Shown piece after piece: positions 23,064-32,019 of a DNA stretch of 32,751 nt (positions are counted from its first letter, which is position 1; the number at the start of each line of letters is the position of its first letter). Both the position numbers and the translations under genes were made by a program. Where the stretch lies: NCBI GenBank assembly GCA_030706385.1, contig JAUZOQ010000035.1, positions 1 through 32,751 on the forward strand. The letters are read 5' to 3'. The notes beneath the pieces were generated by a model. The model was given only the letters and a program-made list of their open reading frames with translations, ran no database searches and was not told the DNA's origin. The stretch comes from Bacteroidota bacterium. Lineage in GTDB: Bacteria > Bacteroidota > Ignavibacteria > Palsa-1295.

Positions 23064-23873
23064 TCAATTCTTCACGATCTCGTAATCCTTGGGGATCTCA
23101 AAAACGTCGTCATCGACTTTTTCTTCCTTCAATTCTTTCAGTTCGCTTTTGATGAATACTTTTCCATCTTTCGTTAAGGTCATCTTTACCGGCACTTTGC
23201 CTTCGCCTGCGATGGGCTTGAGGAGCGCCATGATCTGTTCCATGCCGCCTTCGCCTGTACGGTTCCTGCCAAGAAAGGCATCACGCATGACATCGTAAAA
23301 TTTCAGGCGCGGGTCCTGTGTGATCCACATATCCATATCCATTCCTTTGAACGTACCTTTGTATTCTTCGCAATCAAGGCCATTGATCGTTTGCTTTGCA
23401 CCGGTCGGCTTCGGAAGCATCTCGTCAAGAGAATCGAGGAGATCGGAATGCGCGTTGATCGAATCGTCAACTTTACTTCGGGCAGCATCGGCTGCTCGTA
23501 AATTCGAAACATAGGCACGCTTGCCGACAAGAATCGTCATCGTTCTTGCATTACGATCGATAATGCTTTTTGCCGGGAAAAGCCCTCCGAACATCCCTAC
23601 TTCATAGGCAACTTTATCTCCACGAACGTACAACGTAATTGTCGCATTGATGCCAACGCCGGATGATGGAGCTTTCGACTCAGCGCTTGGCGATGGAGCA
23701 GTGTAGGTCGTATCGTGCTTCTCTTTTTTTGGTGCGAATCCGCTTGCATCGAGCGAGATCTGCTGAACGATCTTTCCCTCAAATGCCCTGCCAGGCATCG
23801 AGGCTTTGTCGCTGCAGGAAGAGAGAAACGTTACTAGGAGAATGAAGAAAAAATACTGGCTGACGTGTTTCAT
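23064..23873 (-). CDS. DUF4412-like lipoprotein
   Basis: 269 residues with a lipoprotein signal ending LSSC (Cys20). After a Ser/Pro/Lys-rich linker (about 45-70) comes a DUF4412-type beta-rich domain, with the characteristic ITLYVRGDKVAYEVG, DRNARTMTILVGKRAYV and INGLDCEEYKG blocks. It ends with VFEIPKDYEIVKN. DUF4412 proteins are periplasmic or outer-membrane-attached and of unknown function, often compared with LolA/LolB-like folds. It starts 20 bases after the Kelch gene stop, so the two are probably cotranscribed. Confidence 0.85.
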   Translation of the reverse strand: MKHVSQYFFFILLVTFLSSCSDKASMPGRAFEGKIVQQISLDASGFAPKKEKHDTTYTAPSPSAESKAPSSGVGINATITLYVRGDKVAYEVGMFGGLFPAKSIIDRNARTMTILVGKRAYVSNLRAADAARSKVDDSINAHSDLLDSLDEMLPKPTGAKQTINGLDCEEYKGTFKGMDMDMWITQDPRLKFYDVMRDAFLGRNRTGEGGMEQIMALLKPIAGEGKVPVKMTLTKDGKVFIKSELKELKEEKVDDDVFEIPKDYEIVKN

Positions 23874-23893
23874 AATGAAATATAATATTTTTT

Positions 23894-25093
23894 TTACTCC
23901 TTTACGACCGATCTTTTTATTAGTTCCGTACCATTAGAAATCATCACCATATAGACACCAGGAGTTAAGCGTGAAATATCGAGCATAGGATCGACTCCCA
24001 GTTCAGTCATGACCTCCGTATAGCCATGCGCTCTTCCGAGTTGATCGAAGATGCGAATTTTATATTCGCAGTAGGATCTAAGGCCTCGTAAATGCAATTC
24101 CCTCTGTGCGGGCTGGGGATAAAATGATATATTGGACGATTCACTTTCTGTACCCATGGCAGATGCCTTTGGAGGAGTGAAGGACCACCAATCTCTTAAC
24201 TCCCCAGTGTCACCAATGCCGGTTCCGGTGCCTATATAGGCGGTATCCCCAATTACTGTGGCAACTGCACCAGTTCGTATCTGTGATGGAAAGAACTCAA
24301 TCTGGCTCCATGTACGCATCGACGTATCGTAGGAAAACACTTGATAAAAATATTGATCGTGCTTATGTTCGCCAAGCATAAGATAGCCCTTCCCCTTGAT
24401 TGCAAATGCAACACCTTTGGCTCGACCGAGCCCCGGAAATACCGGAAGAGCAGTCCAAGCATTTGTACTTGGGTCATACCTATAAAAATCGTTAAAGGAA
24501 GAATCTAAAGTTTCTCCTCCCATCCAATAACCGTAAGAACCGATGCTAAACATCGCAGGAAATCCTCTGGGAGCAGCAGGGATATCTTCTTTTTTCGTCC
24601 ATTTGTCGCTAGCCGGATCGTATTGATAAAATGAAGGATTGACAAAGTCACCACCCCCAATGTATGCCTTCCCATTCAATACGAAAACGCCATTCCCTTC
24701 AATTGTCACATCGGGAAAATCCGCCTTGCGTGACCAACTATCGAGAACAGCGTCATATTCCCACAGATCTTTTTTACGGTCGCAACTTCCTAGAACAGTA
24801 TCAAGGCCAAGGCCGACGTATCCCTTCATCCCTATGCTAAATCCGATGCCATTCAGACGATTAGTCATGACTCCCGGAAGATCAAATTTCTTCGTCCAGG
24901 TTCGCTCTCTGGGGTAATACTCGTAAAGCTCTTTACCTGATTTTCCCCCGCCGTAGTAAAACTTTTCTGCGATCGAGAATGCAAGAGCACCATCATTGCC
25001 AGTTCCCGGAGGGTATGGGATACTACCCCACGACTGTGCGCCGGAAGTCTTAGCTAAGATGCACAGCCCGATGAGAAGCCAACATTTCCACAT
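23894..25093 (-). CDS. Secreted Kelch-repeat beta-propeller with T9SS-type sorting domain
   Basis: 399 residues. Signal peptide MWKCWLLIGLCILAKTSGAQ, then about six Kelch-type repeats (motifs GMKGYVGLGLD, NGKAYIGGGD, GSYGYWMGGE, KGKGYLMLGE, IGDTAYIGTGTG with following W-x-Y-x-P/D positions). These should form one six-bladed propeller. The last ~75 residues are a sorting domain (SFYPQPAQRELHLRG ... YKIRIFDQLG ... LTPGVYMVMIS). It is probably exported by a type IX system encoded elsewhere. Binding function is unknown. ATG start at 25091-25093. Confidence 0.9.
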   Translation of the reverse strand: MWKCWLLIGLCILAKTSGAQSWGSIPYPPGTGNDGALAFSIAEKFYYGGGKSGKELYEYYPRERTWTKKFDLPGVMTNRLNGIGFSIGMKGYVGLGLDTVLGSCDRKKDLWEYDAVLDSWSRKADFPDVTIEGNGVFVLNGKAYIGGGDFVNPSFYQYDPASDKWTKKEDIPAAPRGFPAMFSIGSYGYWMGGETLDSSFNDFYRYDPSTNAWTALPVFPGLGRAKGVAFAIKGKGYLMLGEHKHDQYFYQVFSYDTSMRTWSQIEFFPSQIRTGAVATVIGDTAYIGTGTGIGDTGELRDWWSFTPPKASAMGTESESSNISFYPQPAQRELHLRGLRSYCEYKIRIFDQLGRAHGYTEVMTELGVDPMLDISRLTPGVYMVMISNGTELIKRSVVKE

Positions 25094-25153
25094 ATTTTAG
25101 GACGATTACACGAATGCTATAGAACATTAGGCAAAGAGTATAGTGCCTTCGTC

Positions 25154-25182
25154 AATTCGATCTTGGAGGGGAATGTCGAATT
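25154..25182. promoter_or_regulatory. Spaced inverted repeat in the divergent promoter region
   Basis: AATTCGA (25154-25160) and TCGAATT (25176-25182) form 7-base inverted arms 15 bases apart, between the Kelch gene and the O-methyltransferase. This is compatible with an operator but short enough to be chance. Nothing else stands out in 25094-25245. Confidence 0.25.
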
Positions 25183-25245
25183 AACTCTACCTATTTTTTT
25201 GTTTCATTTCATCTACTTTTTCCAATTAAAATCTCATGCCCTCTT

Positions 25246-25911
25246 ATGAAAGGAACACCGTTAACCGAGCAAACCTATAATTACATTGTCGAAAATTTTG
25301 CCGTCGAAGAAGCCATGCTGCTGCAGCTCATGCAGAAGCGTGCCGAAGAAGCCGGGATTCCGATGATCATGATATCCGAAGAGCAAGCGAAATTCCTCGG
25401 CTTCTTCCTGAAAGCTATTCGAGCAAAGCGTGTTCTTGACATCGGAACACTGTTCGGCTATAGTGCTGCAATCATGGCGAAAGCGATCGGCACGGATGGC
25501 GAAGTCGTCACGCTCGAATTCGAACCTCTTCATGCTAACGCTGCCCGCGCGAATTTTAAGCATTTGGGTTTGCAGAACATCTCTCTTCTTCAGGGGCCGG
25601 CGATCGATCACATGAAGACAATGAAGGACGGAATTTTTGATTTCATTATGATCGATGCCGATAAACCGAATTATTCGCTCTACCTGAAAGAATCGCTTCG
25701 CCTCATCAAAGATGGAGGAGTGATCGCCGGAGATAATGCTCTTGCCTGGGGAAAGATCGCCAATATGCATCTGCCCGTTTACGATCCCGATTATGTCAGC
25801 GCAACAGCAATGCAGCAGTTCAATAGAGAATTTGCTGCGGATAAATCCATGTTCAGTTGTATCGTCCCTGTAGGTGACGGATTGGCAATGGGGTACGTTA
25901 AGAAGTCATAA
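25246..25911 (+). CDS. SAM-dependent O-methyltransferase (catechol-OMT-like family)
   Basis: 221 residues, normal length for the bacterial O-methyltransferase family 3 (caffeoyl-CoA/catechol type). Motif I is VLDIGTLFGYSAAIMA near residue 63-78, the acidic residue after beta-2 is in VVTLEFEP, and the metal/catalytic motif is IMIDADKPNY near 134-143. Further family blocks are GGVIAGDNALAWGK and FSCIVPVGDGLAMGYVKK at the C-terminus. It likely methylates a small hydroxylated compound with a divalent metal; substrate unknown. Followed after 19 bases by the TraB-like gene. Confidence 0.92.
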   Translation: MKGTPLTEQTYNYIVENFAVEEAMLLQLMQKRAEEAGIPMIMISEEQAKFLGFFLKAIRAKRVLDIGTLFGYSAAIMAKAIGTDGEVVTLEFEPLHANAARANFKHLGLQNISLLQGPAIDHMKTMKDGIFDFIMIDADKPNYSLYLKESLRLIKDGGVIAGDNALAWGKIANMHLPVYDPDYVSATAMQQFNREFAADKSMFSCIVPVGDGLAMGYVKKS

Positions 25912-25930
25912 CATCTTTTACAAAAGCTAC

Positions 25931-26824
25931 ATGAATCTTTCGAATCCTAAAGGGGTGCGGCTGCTTCTCCCTACACTCATTCTCCTTCTTTTTTCTACTG
26001 CATTCGCGCATCCGAAATCCTCTCTCCTTTGGGAAATCTCAGGTCATGGATTGAAGACTCCTTCCTATCTCTATGGCACCGTGCATTCGTTTGATGAGCG
26101 TGCGTTCCGCTTTGCGAAGCTTGCCGAATCCTATATTGCTAAATGCGAAGCCTTCGGCATGGAGATCAATATGTCGAATTTAGAAGGAGTTGACATCTTC
26201 GGAATGATGAAATATATCACGATGCCGGGAGATACGACACTCGATATGTTAATGACGCCTCAGCAATATGCGAAGCTCGACGCATATGTTACCGATACTC
26301 TGCATCTCTCTTTGGTCATGTTCAAATCGATCAAGCCGATGTTTCTTCTTGGAATGCAGGAAGGAATGAGCCTGTCAGCAGATTCATCCGATTTCCTCGA
26401 TGAGTATTTCATGAAGTTTGCCGAGAAGCATAAGAAGGAAATCATCGGTATCGAAACGATCGAAGAGCAAGTGAGAGCGCTCGATCTTGTTCCTCTTAAG
26501 GAACAGGCAAAAATGGTTATGGATATGATAGAACCCGATACAACGAAGCCCGAGGCCTCGATCGAAGATCTTGTCGATATCTATGCCCGTGGCGATCTCG
26601 ATGCGATCTATTCGTACTATAAAAAAGAAGATCTTTCCAATACCTTTAATGCTGCTCTTATCACCGATCGCAATCACCGAATGGCAGATCGTATCGATTC
26701 GATCATGCATAAGAAGAGTCTATTCGTAGCCATCGGCGCCTTGCATCTTCCGGGCGATGAAGGGCTAATCAACTTACTCCGCAAAAAAGGATATGCTCTC
26801 ACACCTCTGTGGAAAAAAGATTAG
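25931..26824 (+). CDS. TraB/GumN-family protein (Tiki-like putative metalloprotease)
   Basis: 297 residues from the ATG at 25931, which yields a good signal peptide (MNLSNPKGVRLLLPTLILLLF..., cleavage after AFA). The in-frame start at 25874 overlaps the O-methyltransferase and lacks the signal. N-terminal motif YLYGTVHSFDERAF carries the family G-T-x-H, and the C-terminal VAIGALHLPGDEGL gives the second conserved G-x-x-H-L. Between them are MLGMQEGMS-like and IGIETIEEQV blocks, the latter containing the family E-T. Relatives include Tiki proteases. Expected in the periplasm; substrate unknown. Confidence 0.88.
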   Translation: MNLSNPKGVRLLLPTLILLLFSTAFAHPKSSLLWEISGHGLKTPSYLYGTVHSFDERAFRFAKLAESYIAKCEAFGMEINMSNLEGVDIFGMMKYITMPGDTTLDMLMTPQQYAKLDAYVTDTLHLSLVMFKSIKPMFLLGMQEGMSLSADSSDFLDEYFMKFAEKHKKEIIGIETIEEQVRALDLVPLKEQAKMVMDMIEPDTTKPEASIEDLVDIYARGDLDAIYSYYKKEDLSNTFNAALITDRNHRMADRIDSIMHKKSLFVAIGALHLPGDEGLINLLRKKGYALTPLWKKD

Positions 26825-26892
26825 CTCTCTTTTCCGATCCTTCCATATCTACTGAATAGCAGAAAGAGCGTAATTTCTTCGTAAATTCGTCC

Positions 26893-27846
26893 ATGCTTAA
26901 TTGGATTTGGCTTGGACTTATCATCATCGCTATTGCTGTCGCGACAGGACGTGATATTTCCGAGCTATCGCAGGACCGGTTCCGAAACGGGAAAGCACTA
27001 CCGCTGACCGTCCTCGCAACCAAACAAGTAAGCCCCGATCATTATAGTAGTGAAGTGATCCTTCTCCGTTCGGATCTTACGACATTCTACGATCCTTCCG
27101 ATATTCGCACGCTTCACTCCGATACTCTTCACCTTACCGTCGAACAGACTTATGCCGGAGTTGCTTCATTCGCCCTGCCGTCGGATGCGCTCAAAGTATG
27201 GCAGGATATGGCGGCAGCACAGGGCGATGAAAAACGAGTGACCGGTATTGCGCATAATTCGCAGACACCTGGTGCGTTGCTCTTCACTCCTGATCCAGTG
27301 AAATTCCGAGTGCTTGCAAAGGTCGCCAACGACGGCTTGCTCAAGAGCGCCGATACAGCTGTCACCATTATCCTGGGTCTGATCGGAGTGATGGCTCTCT
27401 GGCTCGGTATTATGAAAATTGCCGAGGCTGCCGGACTCATTACTCTTCTCGCAAAGCTTGCGAAGCCTTTGATGGTCCGGCTCTTTCCGGAAGTACCGCC
27501 GGAGCATCCGGCAATGGGCGCAATGCTTTCGAACATGGCTGCAAATTTCCTGGGGCTATCGAACGCAGCGACGCCGCTGGGATTGAAAGCAATGGAAGAA
27601 TTGAATAAGCTCAATCCGAATGCCGGAACAGCAACTAACGCCATGTGTATGTTTCTGACGATCAATACGAGTGCCATTACGCTCATACCGGCCACAGTTA
27701 TCGCTATCAGACTCTCACTTGGCTCGAAGAATCCTTCGGAGATCATTATTCCGACGTTCATTGCCACAATTATCGCTCTCATCTGCGGCGTGATGTTCAA
27801 TAAATTCATTCAGCGTTTTTTCCCCATCAAAGAAGCGAATGATTGA
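26893..27846 (+). CDS. SpmA-like membrane protein with an extracytoplasmic insert
   Basis: 317 residues. The N-terminal helix (MLNWIWLGLIIIAIAVA) and residues ~140-317 align with Bacillus SpmA (about 196 residues): LWLGIMKIAEAAGL, PPEHPAMGAMLSNMAANF, GLSNAATPLGLKAMEEL and NTSAITLIPATVIAIR. This is the nucleoside-recognition (gate) domain. Between the first helix and the core lies an extra ~110-residue block predicted to be outside the membrane. SpmA and SpmB affect spore core dehydration in Firmicutes, but homologues are widespread in non-sporulators with unknown role. Overlaps spmB by 8 bases. Confidence 0.9.
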   Translation: MLNWIWLGLIIIAIAVATGRDISELSQDRFRNGKALPLTVLATKQVSPDHYSSEVILLRSDLTTFYDPSDIRTLHSDTLHLTVEQTYAGVASFALPSDALKVWQDMAAAQGDEKRVTGIAHNSQTPGALLFTPDPVKFRVLAKVANDGLLKSADTAVTIILGLIGVMALWLGIMKIAEAAGLITLLAKLAKPLMVRLFPEVPPEHPAMGAMLSNMAANFLGLSNAATPLGLKAMEELNKLNPNAGTATNAMCMFLTINTSAITLIPATVIAIRLSLGSKNPSEIIIPTFIATIIALICGVMFNKFIQRFFPIKEAND

Positions 27847-28372
27847 ACTGCTCAAGATACTATCGACGCTTGCCGTACCGCTGGTGATTCTGATCATCGT
27901 CGGAGTGGGTGCATTCAAGAAAGTCAAGGTCTATGAAGAATTTGTCGAAGGAGCGAAAGAAGGATTTACTACAGCTGTTCGTATCATTCCGTACCTTGTA
28001 GCAATGCTCTGTGCGATCGGAATGTTTCGTGCAAGCGGAGCGATGGATTTTCTGACGAGCGCTTTGAGCCCGATCACCGGAGCTATCGGTATTCCGAGCG
28101 AAGTATTTCCGCTTGCCGTGATCCGCAATCTTTCCGGCTCCGGCTCTCTTGGCCTGATGACCGATCTGGCAAAAACATACGGAGCAGATTCGTTCATCGG
28201 AAGGCTTTCGGCCATCATGATGGGAAGCCATGAGACGACGTTCTATGTGCTGGCAGTTTATTTTGGCTCCGTTGGAGTCAAGAAAGCCCGGCATGCACCG
28301 TTATCGGGAATCTTTGCCGATATAATCAGTGTCATAGTAAGTGTAATTCTCGCAAGAGCAATGTTTTTATGA
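27839..28372 (+). CDS. SpmB-like membrane protein
   Basis: 177 residues, the standard SpmB length, with four to five helices. Conserved blocks are EGAKEGFTTAVRIIPYLVAML, RASGAMDFL, IPSEVFPLAVIRNLSGSGSLG and IMMGSHETTFYVLAVYFGSVG, all family hallmarks of the nucleoside-recognition gate domain. It probably forms a membrane unit with the preceding SpmA-like protein; transport of a small molecule or ion is suspected for the family but unproven. Its stop overlaps the next start (ATGA), so the outer-membrane-type gene is coupled to it. Confidence 0.92.
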   Translation: MIELLKILSTLAVPLVILIIVGVGAFKKVKVYEEFVEGAKEGFTTAVRIIPYLVAMLCAIGMFRASGAMDFLTSALSPITGAIGIPSEVFPLAVIRNLSGSGSLGLMTDLAKTYGADSFIGRLSAIMMGSHETTFYVLAVYFGSVGVKKARHAPLSGIFADIISVIVSVILARAMFL

Positions 28373-29778
28373 TGAAGAAATATCTTTTCCCGATTCTTCT
28401 TCTGGTGTGCATTGTTCGCTCAGGCCCGGCGCAGAACCTCTCTGACCGTGCACAACCCTCTTCGGACCCGAGCCAAAAATATCAAGGCGTTGGTGGCGGG
28501 CTCGGAGCAAGTATCTTCCAGGGCAAGCCCTACCTCCTCTTGAATGCTGCAACCCAATTCGAACTGTGGAAAACTCTTGGTATCGGCATCGATGGCAATA
28601 TTCGCATTGGCAGCGACGGAAAATTCCGTAAAGAGGATTTTGACGATTGGTACGATGCACTCCGATGGATCAGCTATATCCGCATCGGTCATCCCGGCGA
28701 AGATCTTTATGCTCGCATCGGAGGACTCAATAACGTCACGCTCGGGCACGGTACGATCGTCGATAATTATTCGAATAATTCTTCCTACGACGATCGCCGC
28801 ATCGGCCTTATCGGCCGGATCGATATGGGAGCCTTCGGCGGCGATGCGTTTACTTCCGATGTGCTTGTCAATAAAGGCCTCGTTGCCGGGCGCGGATTCG
28901 TGCGGCCTTTCCAATTCGTGCCGCTTTTAGGAAAGAACTGGTTCTTCTCGAATATCGAACTTGGCGGAACGGCATCATACGACTTCGATACGAATGCCGT
29001 TCGCATCATTCCGAATCATCCGCCGTACGTTCAGGTCTTTCATGTAAAGAATGGAGACGAAGTTCGCGATTCGATCGTCATTCTCAAGGATTCGGCACGA
29101 GTCCCTTCTCCGCTTACCGTCTACGGCGTCGATGCATCGGTAACGGTGTGGAAGAGCGATAATCTCGAAGGCAAGGTCTACGGTGACTATGTCGATATCG
29201 TGCATTTCAATCAGGGCTTCATGTTCGGCGCACGCTCAAGCTTCCTCCTCGATTCTTCAACTTTCGTTGACCTTCGGTTGGAGCGATATCTTTTCAAGAA
29301 TCATTTCCTTCCGAATTATTACAACTCCTTCTACGAACGAGAGAGATTCAACGATGATATCGATACGCTGAGCTATATCACGAAAGCTACTCGGCTTGCC
29401 GATACATCGAGCGGTGAGGGAAACGGATTCAAGTTCGGAAGCTTCTTCAATTTCAGCGATAAGGTGCAGGTCGGAGTTACGTATGCGCATCTTGATAATC
29501 TCCGGCATGCAGATCTTCTGCAGATATCGCTGACCTTCCCGAAGATCTGGTGGAAATTTTTCGGAGCTATCAACTACATGAAAAGCAACATCGACGGACC
29601 GAAAGATTATATCGGATTCAACGAAAACACGCTAGCCTCGGCGCGGCTCTCATTCCAGCCATACAAATTCCTCGTGTTTAATCTTCTCATGCGGTGGACC
29701 TTTACGCGCGATGCGAATAATCACGTTTCGACGCAATCGATCATTGAGCCGAAGGCCGTTTTTATTGCACGATTCTAA
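28369..29778 (+). CDS. Probable outer-membrane beta-barrel protein
   Basis: 469 residues. Signal peptide MMKKYLFPILLLVCIVRSG..., cleavage near PAQ. The body is rich in alternating amphipathic strands with aromatic ends (GGGLGASIFQG, LYARIGGLNNVTLG, FMFGARSSFLLD, KVQVGVTYAHLDNL) and the last residue is Phe (FIARF), the usual barrel-insertion end. I do not recognise a named family; a porin-like or assembly role is possible. Coupled to spmB by a 4-base overlap, so it probably serves the same process. Start may be either of two adjacent ATGs. Confidence 0.75.
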   Translation: MMKKYLFPILLLVCIVRSGPAQNLSDRAQPSSDPSQKYQGVGGGLGASIFQGKPYLLLNAATQFELWKTLGIGIDGNIRIGSDGKFRKEDFDDWYDALRWISYIRIGHPGEDLYARIGGLNNVTLGHGTIVDNYSNNSSYDDRRIGLIGRIDMGAFGGDAFTSDVLVNKGLVAGRGFVRPFQFVPLLGKNWFFSNIELGGTASYDFDTNAVRIIPNHPPYVQVFHVKNGDEVRDSIVILKDSARVPSPLTVYGVDASVTVWKSDNLEGKVYGDYVDIVHFNQGFMFGARSSFLLDSSTFVDLRLERYLFKNHFLPNYYNSFYERERFNDDIDTLSYITKATRLADTSSGEGNGFKFGSFFNFSDKVQVGVTYAHLDNLRHADLLQISLTFPKIWWKFFGAINYMKSNIDGPKDYIGFNENTLASARLSFQPYKFLVFNLLMRWTFTRDANNHVSTQSIIEPKAVFIARF

Positions 29779-29794
29779 GAGCGAGTGCCGGCGA

Positions 29795-31678
29795 TCAGAA
29801 CGAATCGCCTCGTAAGGTGCGAGCACGCTTGCGTGCTTCGGTGCAGAGCGGAGATTTCGGATATCTCTCTAAAAAATCCTCATACATTCGCTGCGCCTTC
29901 GGTTTATCCTTGATCATCGTTTCAACGATCTCCGCTTCGCGGAATGTTGCTTTATCCAAAAGCGGACTTGTCGACATCTTCTCCTGCATCGAGGCAAGCA
30001 ATGCAAGAGCATCGTTCGGCTTACCCTGCTGAACGAGGATATCCACGGCTCTCATGATGGATTCATCGGCGATCGTTGCCGTCGGATAGGTTTCCGGAAT
30101 GGAGCGGTATGCCGAAAGCGCTGCATTCACATCGTTACCCAGCGACTGCAGTTCGGCTTTGGCAAAAAGTTTGAGAGCTGCATCGTTGCCGCCATTCTCG
30201 GAGATCAGCGAATGCAAGGCGATCGCATCGTTGGCGTAATCGCTATTGGGATCGGCGATGATGGAGTCGAGCTTTGCCGTTGCCGAGTCGAAGCTTCCGC
30301 TGAAATAATCGATACGCGCACGCTCGAATAGAATATGCTTCAAGACTTCGGCATCTTCAGGACGGCGACGACTAGCAACAAGGCCGGAGATCTTATCAAG
30401 GCGTCGCAAAGCCGTCGGCAGATCGTTCAGCGCCAGAGCGATCTCCTCCAGAGCAAAATACGCATCGCGTGTCCGTTCGGTGAGCGATGGCGAGCGCGAG
30501 ACGATCAGCTCGTAAATTCCTTGTGCTGCCGAGTAATCATGGAGTATCTTGAACGAAAGCTCGCCGGCATGAAGCAAGGCATTGAAGGCAAGTTCGTTCG
30601 GACGGTTCAGCGAGAAATCCTGGTACTCGCTGACAAGCCTGCGGATCGAGTCCCGCGGCGGCTCCGGCATCGAGCGCAAGTACGCTTCCTTCGTTTCTAA
30701 ATACCCAAGCTCGGCCATGGCGACGAAATCTTTTCTGCGCGGATCGGTGGCTGCACCTTCGCGGAATCGCTTGATCGCTTCTTTATATGCCGTGACGGCA
30801 ACATCGAGCGCTCCTTCTTTGCGAACGCGTTCGGCAAATTGGAAAAGCTCGTCTCCGCCGGCGCTGCGAGAAATGGAAGTTATTCCCATATCGTCGAGCT
30901 TCAGGAAGATGGCAAGCGCTCCGCGATAATCCTTCAACTCGCCATAGCACCAGCCAAGCAGACGCAACTCGGCGACGGAAGCTTTCTTAATATCGATATG
31001 CGAAGTCACCACGCGGAGGATCTGGCGGCGAAGGCTTGTATCGGCAGTAAAGAGAGCGATGCGCTGCTGGATGTAGGAGAGATTCTGATCGTTCGAATGC
31101 AGCATGGCAAGATACTCTTTCGTACCCTCTTCGTATTTGCCAAGCTTGAAATAGAGGCCGGCGATCTCGCCGGTGAGCAGATCGCCTTCTTCCGATTTCT
31201 TCCGCTGCTCCAGAAGCATGGCAAGAGCCTCTTCCTGGTAGCCCACTTCCATCATCGTCTGAGCGACGACGATAGAAGTCGAATAATATCCTGCATCCTT
31301 TGCGAACTTCCCGGCAGCGGCAAAGGCTTCCAAGGCTCCGGCCTTATTATTAAGCTTCGTACGCACACGGGCAAGATTCAGATAGAGATCGAATGTCGGC
31401 GGCTCTGCTGCTATGCGCTGTGTGAGCAGGGTTTCCGCTTCGGCATAACGCTTCAGCGCATAAAGGCCGCGGAAAAGGCCTTCGGAGACTTCCGTTACTG
31501 CCGGGCGAGCCTGATGCAATTCGCCATAGATGCGTATAGCATTGGTAAGATCATGCGTTTCCTCATAGACTCGGGCAAGCTGGTATTGCGAACTGAACGT
31601 GCGATCGTTCATCGGCTGCGCCCAAAGCGTGCCGGAAATGAGGAAAACAGATGCTATGGATAGAATAAATAGCTTCAC
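29795..31678 (-). CDS. Secreted TPR-repeat protein
   Basis: 627 residues from the GTG at 31676-31678, which gives a good signal peptide (MKLFILSIASVFLISGTLWA, read with GTG as Met). The longer TTG start at 31765 puts 29 unlikely residues in front. Many TPR-type helical pairs follow (for example AIRIYGELHQARP, YEEGTKEYLAML, ALAIFLKLDDMG, AQRMYEDFLERYPKSP), so the protein is an alpha-solenoid scaffold. The end, with repeats spaced by YPKSP-type turns, resembles periplasmic TPR proteins such as those of the YbgF/BamD kind. Partner unknown. Convergent with the outer-membrane gene. Confidence 0.85.
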   Translation of the reverse strand: MKLFILSIASVFLISGTLWAQPMNDRTFSSQYQLARVYEETHDLTNAIRIYGELHQARPAVTEVSEGLFRGLYALKRYAEAETLLTQRIAAEPPTFDLYLNLARVRTKLNNKAGALEAFAAAGKFAKDAGYYSTSIVVAQTMMEVGYQEEALAMLLEQRKKSEEGDLLTGEIAGLYFKLGKYEEGTKEYLAMLHSNDQNLSYIQQRIALFTADTSLRRQILRVVTSHIDIKKASVAELRLLGWCYGELKDYRGALAIFLKLDDMGITSISRSAGGDELFQFAERVRKEGALDVAVTAYKEAIKRFREGAATDPRRKDFVAMAELGYLETKEAYLRSMPEPPRDSIRRLVSEYQDFSLNRPNELAFNALLHAGELSFKILHDYSAAQGIYELIVSRSPSLTERTRDAYFALEEIALALNDLPTALRRLDKISGLVASRRRPEDAEVLKHILFERARIDYFSGSFDSATAKLDSIIADPNSDYANDAIALHSLISENGGNDAALKLFAKAELQSLGNDVNAALSAYRSIPETYPTATIADESIMRAVDILVQQGKPNDALALLASMQEKMSTSPLLDKATFREAEIVETMIKDKPKAQRMYEDFLERYPKSPLCTEARKRARTLRGDSF

Positions 31679-31796
31679 AAATTGGCGTACGAATTTCCCA
31701 TGATTTTGTAACCCGATTTCAAGGGGAAAAGTCGCCGGAGTGGGAAAAGGAAAGAGGTAAAGCAATTCTTATCCAGTCAGGCCTGTTCTTTTGGGC

Positions 31797-31937
31797 ATGA
31801 TCGGTAATTTGCTGAATGGAGATACTATCATATTACTATTTTTCATAGTAATACCGATCTTCATTCTCATTCTGTTTGTCAAGGGCAACCGCCCTAAACC
31901 GCCCGAAGATGAATGGGATAAATGGTCAAAGCTATAA
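31797..31937 (+). CDS. 46-residue single-helix membrane protein
   Basis: ATG at 31797 to TAA at 31935-31937. One strong hydrophobic helix (about residues 10-28, TIILLFFIVIPIFILILFV) is followed by KGNRPKPP and an acidic/Trp tail EDEWDKWSKL. The composition, with positively charged residues just after the helix, is typical of genuine small membrane proteins. No family recognised. It lies between two minus-strand genes, divergent from the TPR gene; a competing minus-strand frame over the same bases looks non-coding. Confidence 0.6.
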   Translation: MIGNLLNGDTIILLFFIVIPIFILILFVKGNRPKPPEDEWDKWSKL

Positions 31938-32019
31938 ACCAACCCCCGCATCTTAGCACCGTATATCCCGCCTTGCCAAAATTCGCGTTGAGTCGGCATG
32001 GCGTTGATGAAATATGGCC

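Noticed and set aside
25874-25930. Upstream start for the TraB-like protein
   Set aside because: It overlaps the O-methyltransferase and hides the signal peptide that the ATG at 25931 exposes.
27150-27809. 219-residue minus-strand reading frame opposite SpmA
   Set aside because: Lies fully antisense to a well-matched SpmA homologue and has no recognisable motif.
30839-31663. 274-residue plus-strand reading frame antisense to the TPR gene
   Set aside because: The TPR gene beneath it has clear repeats and a signal peptide. The antisense frame shows no domain, and its openness is explained by codon bias of the sense gene.
31769-31999. 76-residue minus-strand reading frame between the TPR gene and the right-end gene
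   Set aside because: Composition is unlike a folded protein (Arg/Ser/Met-rich, no helix), and the plus strand of the same bases encodes a far more convincing membrane peptide.
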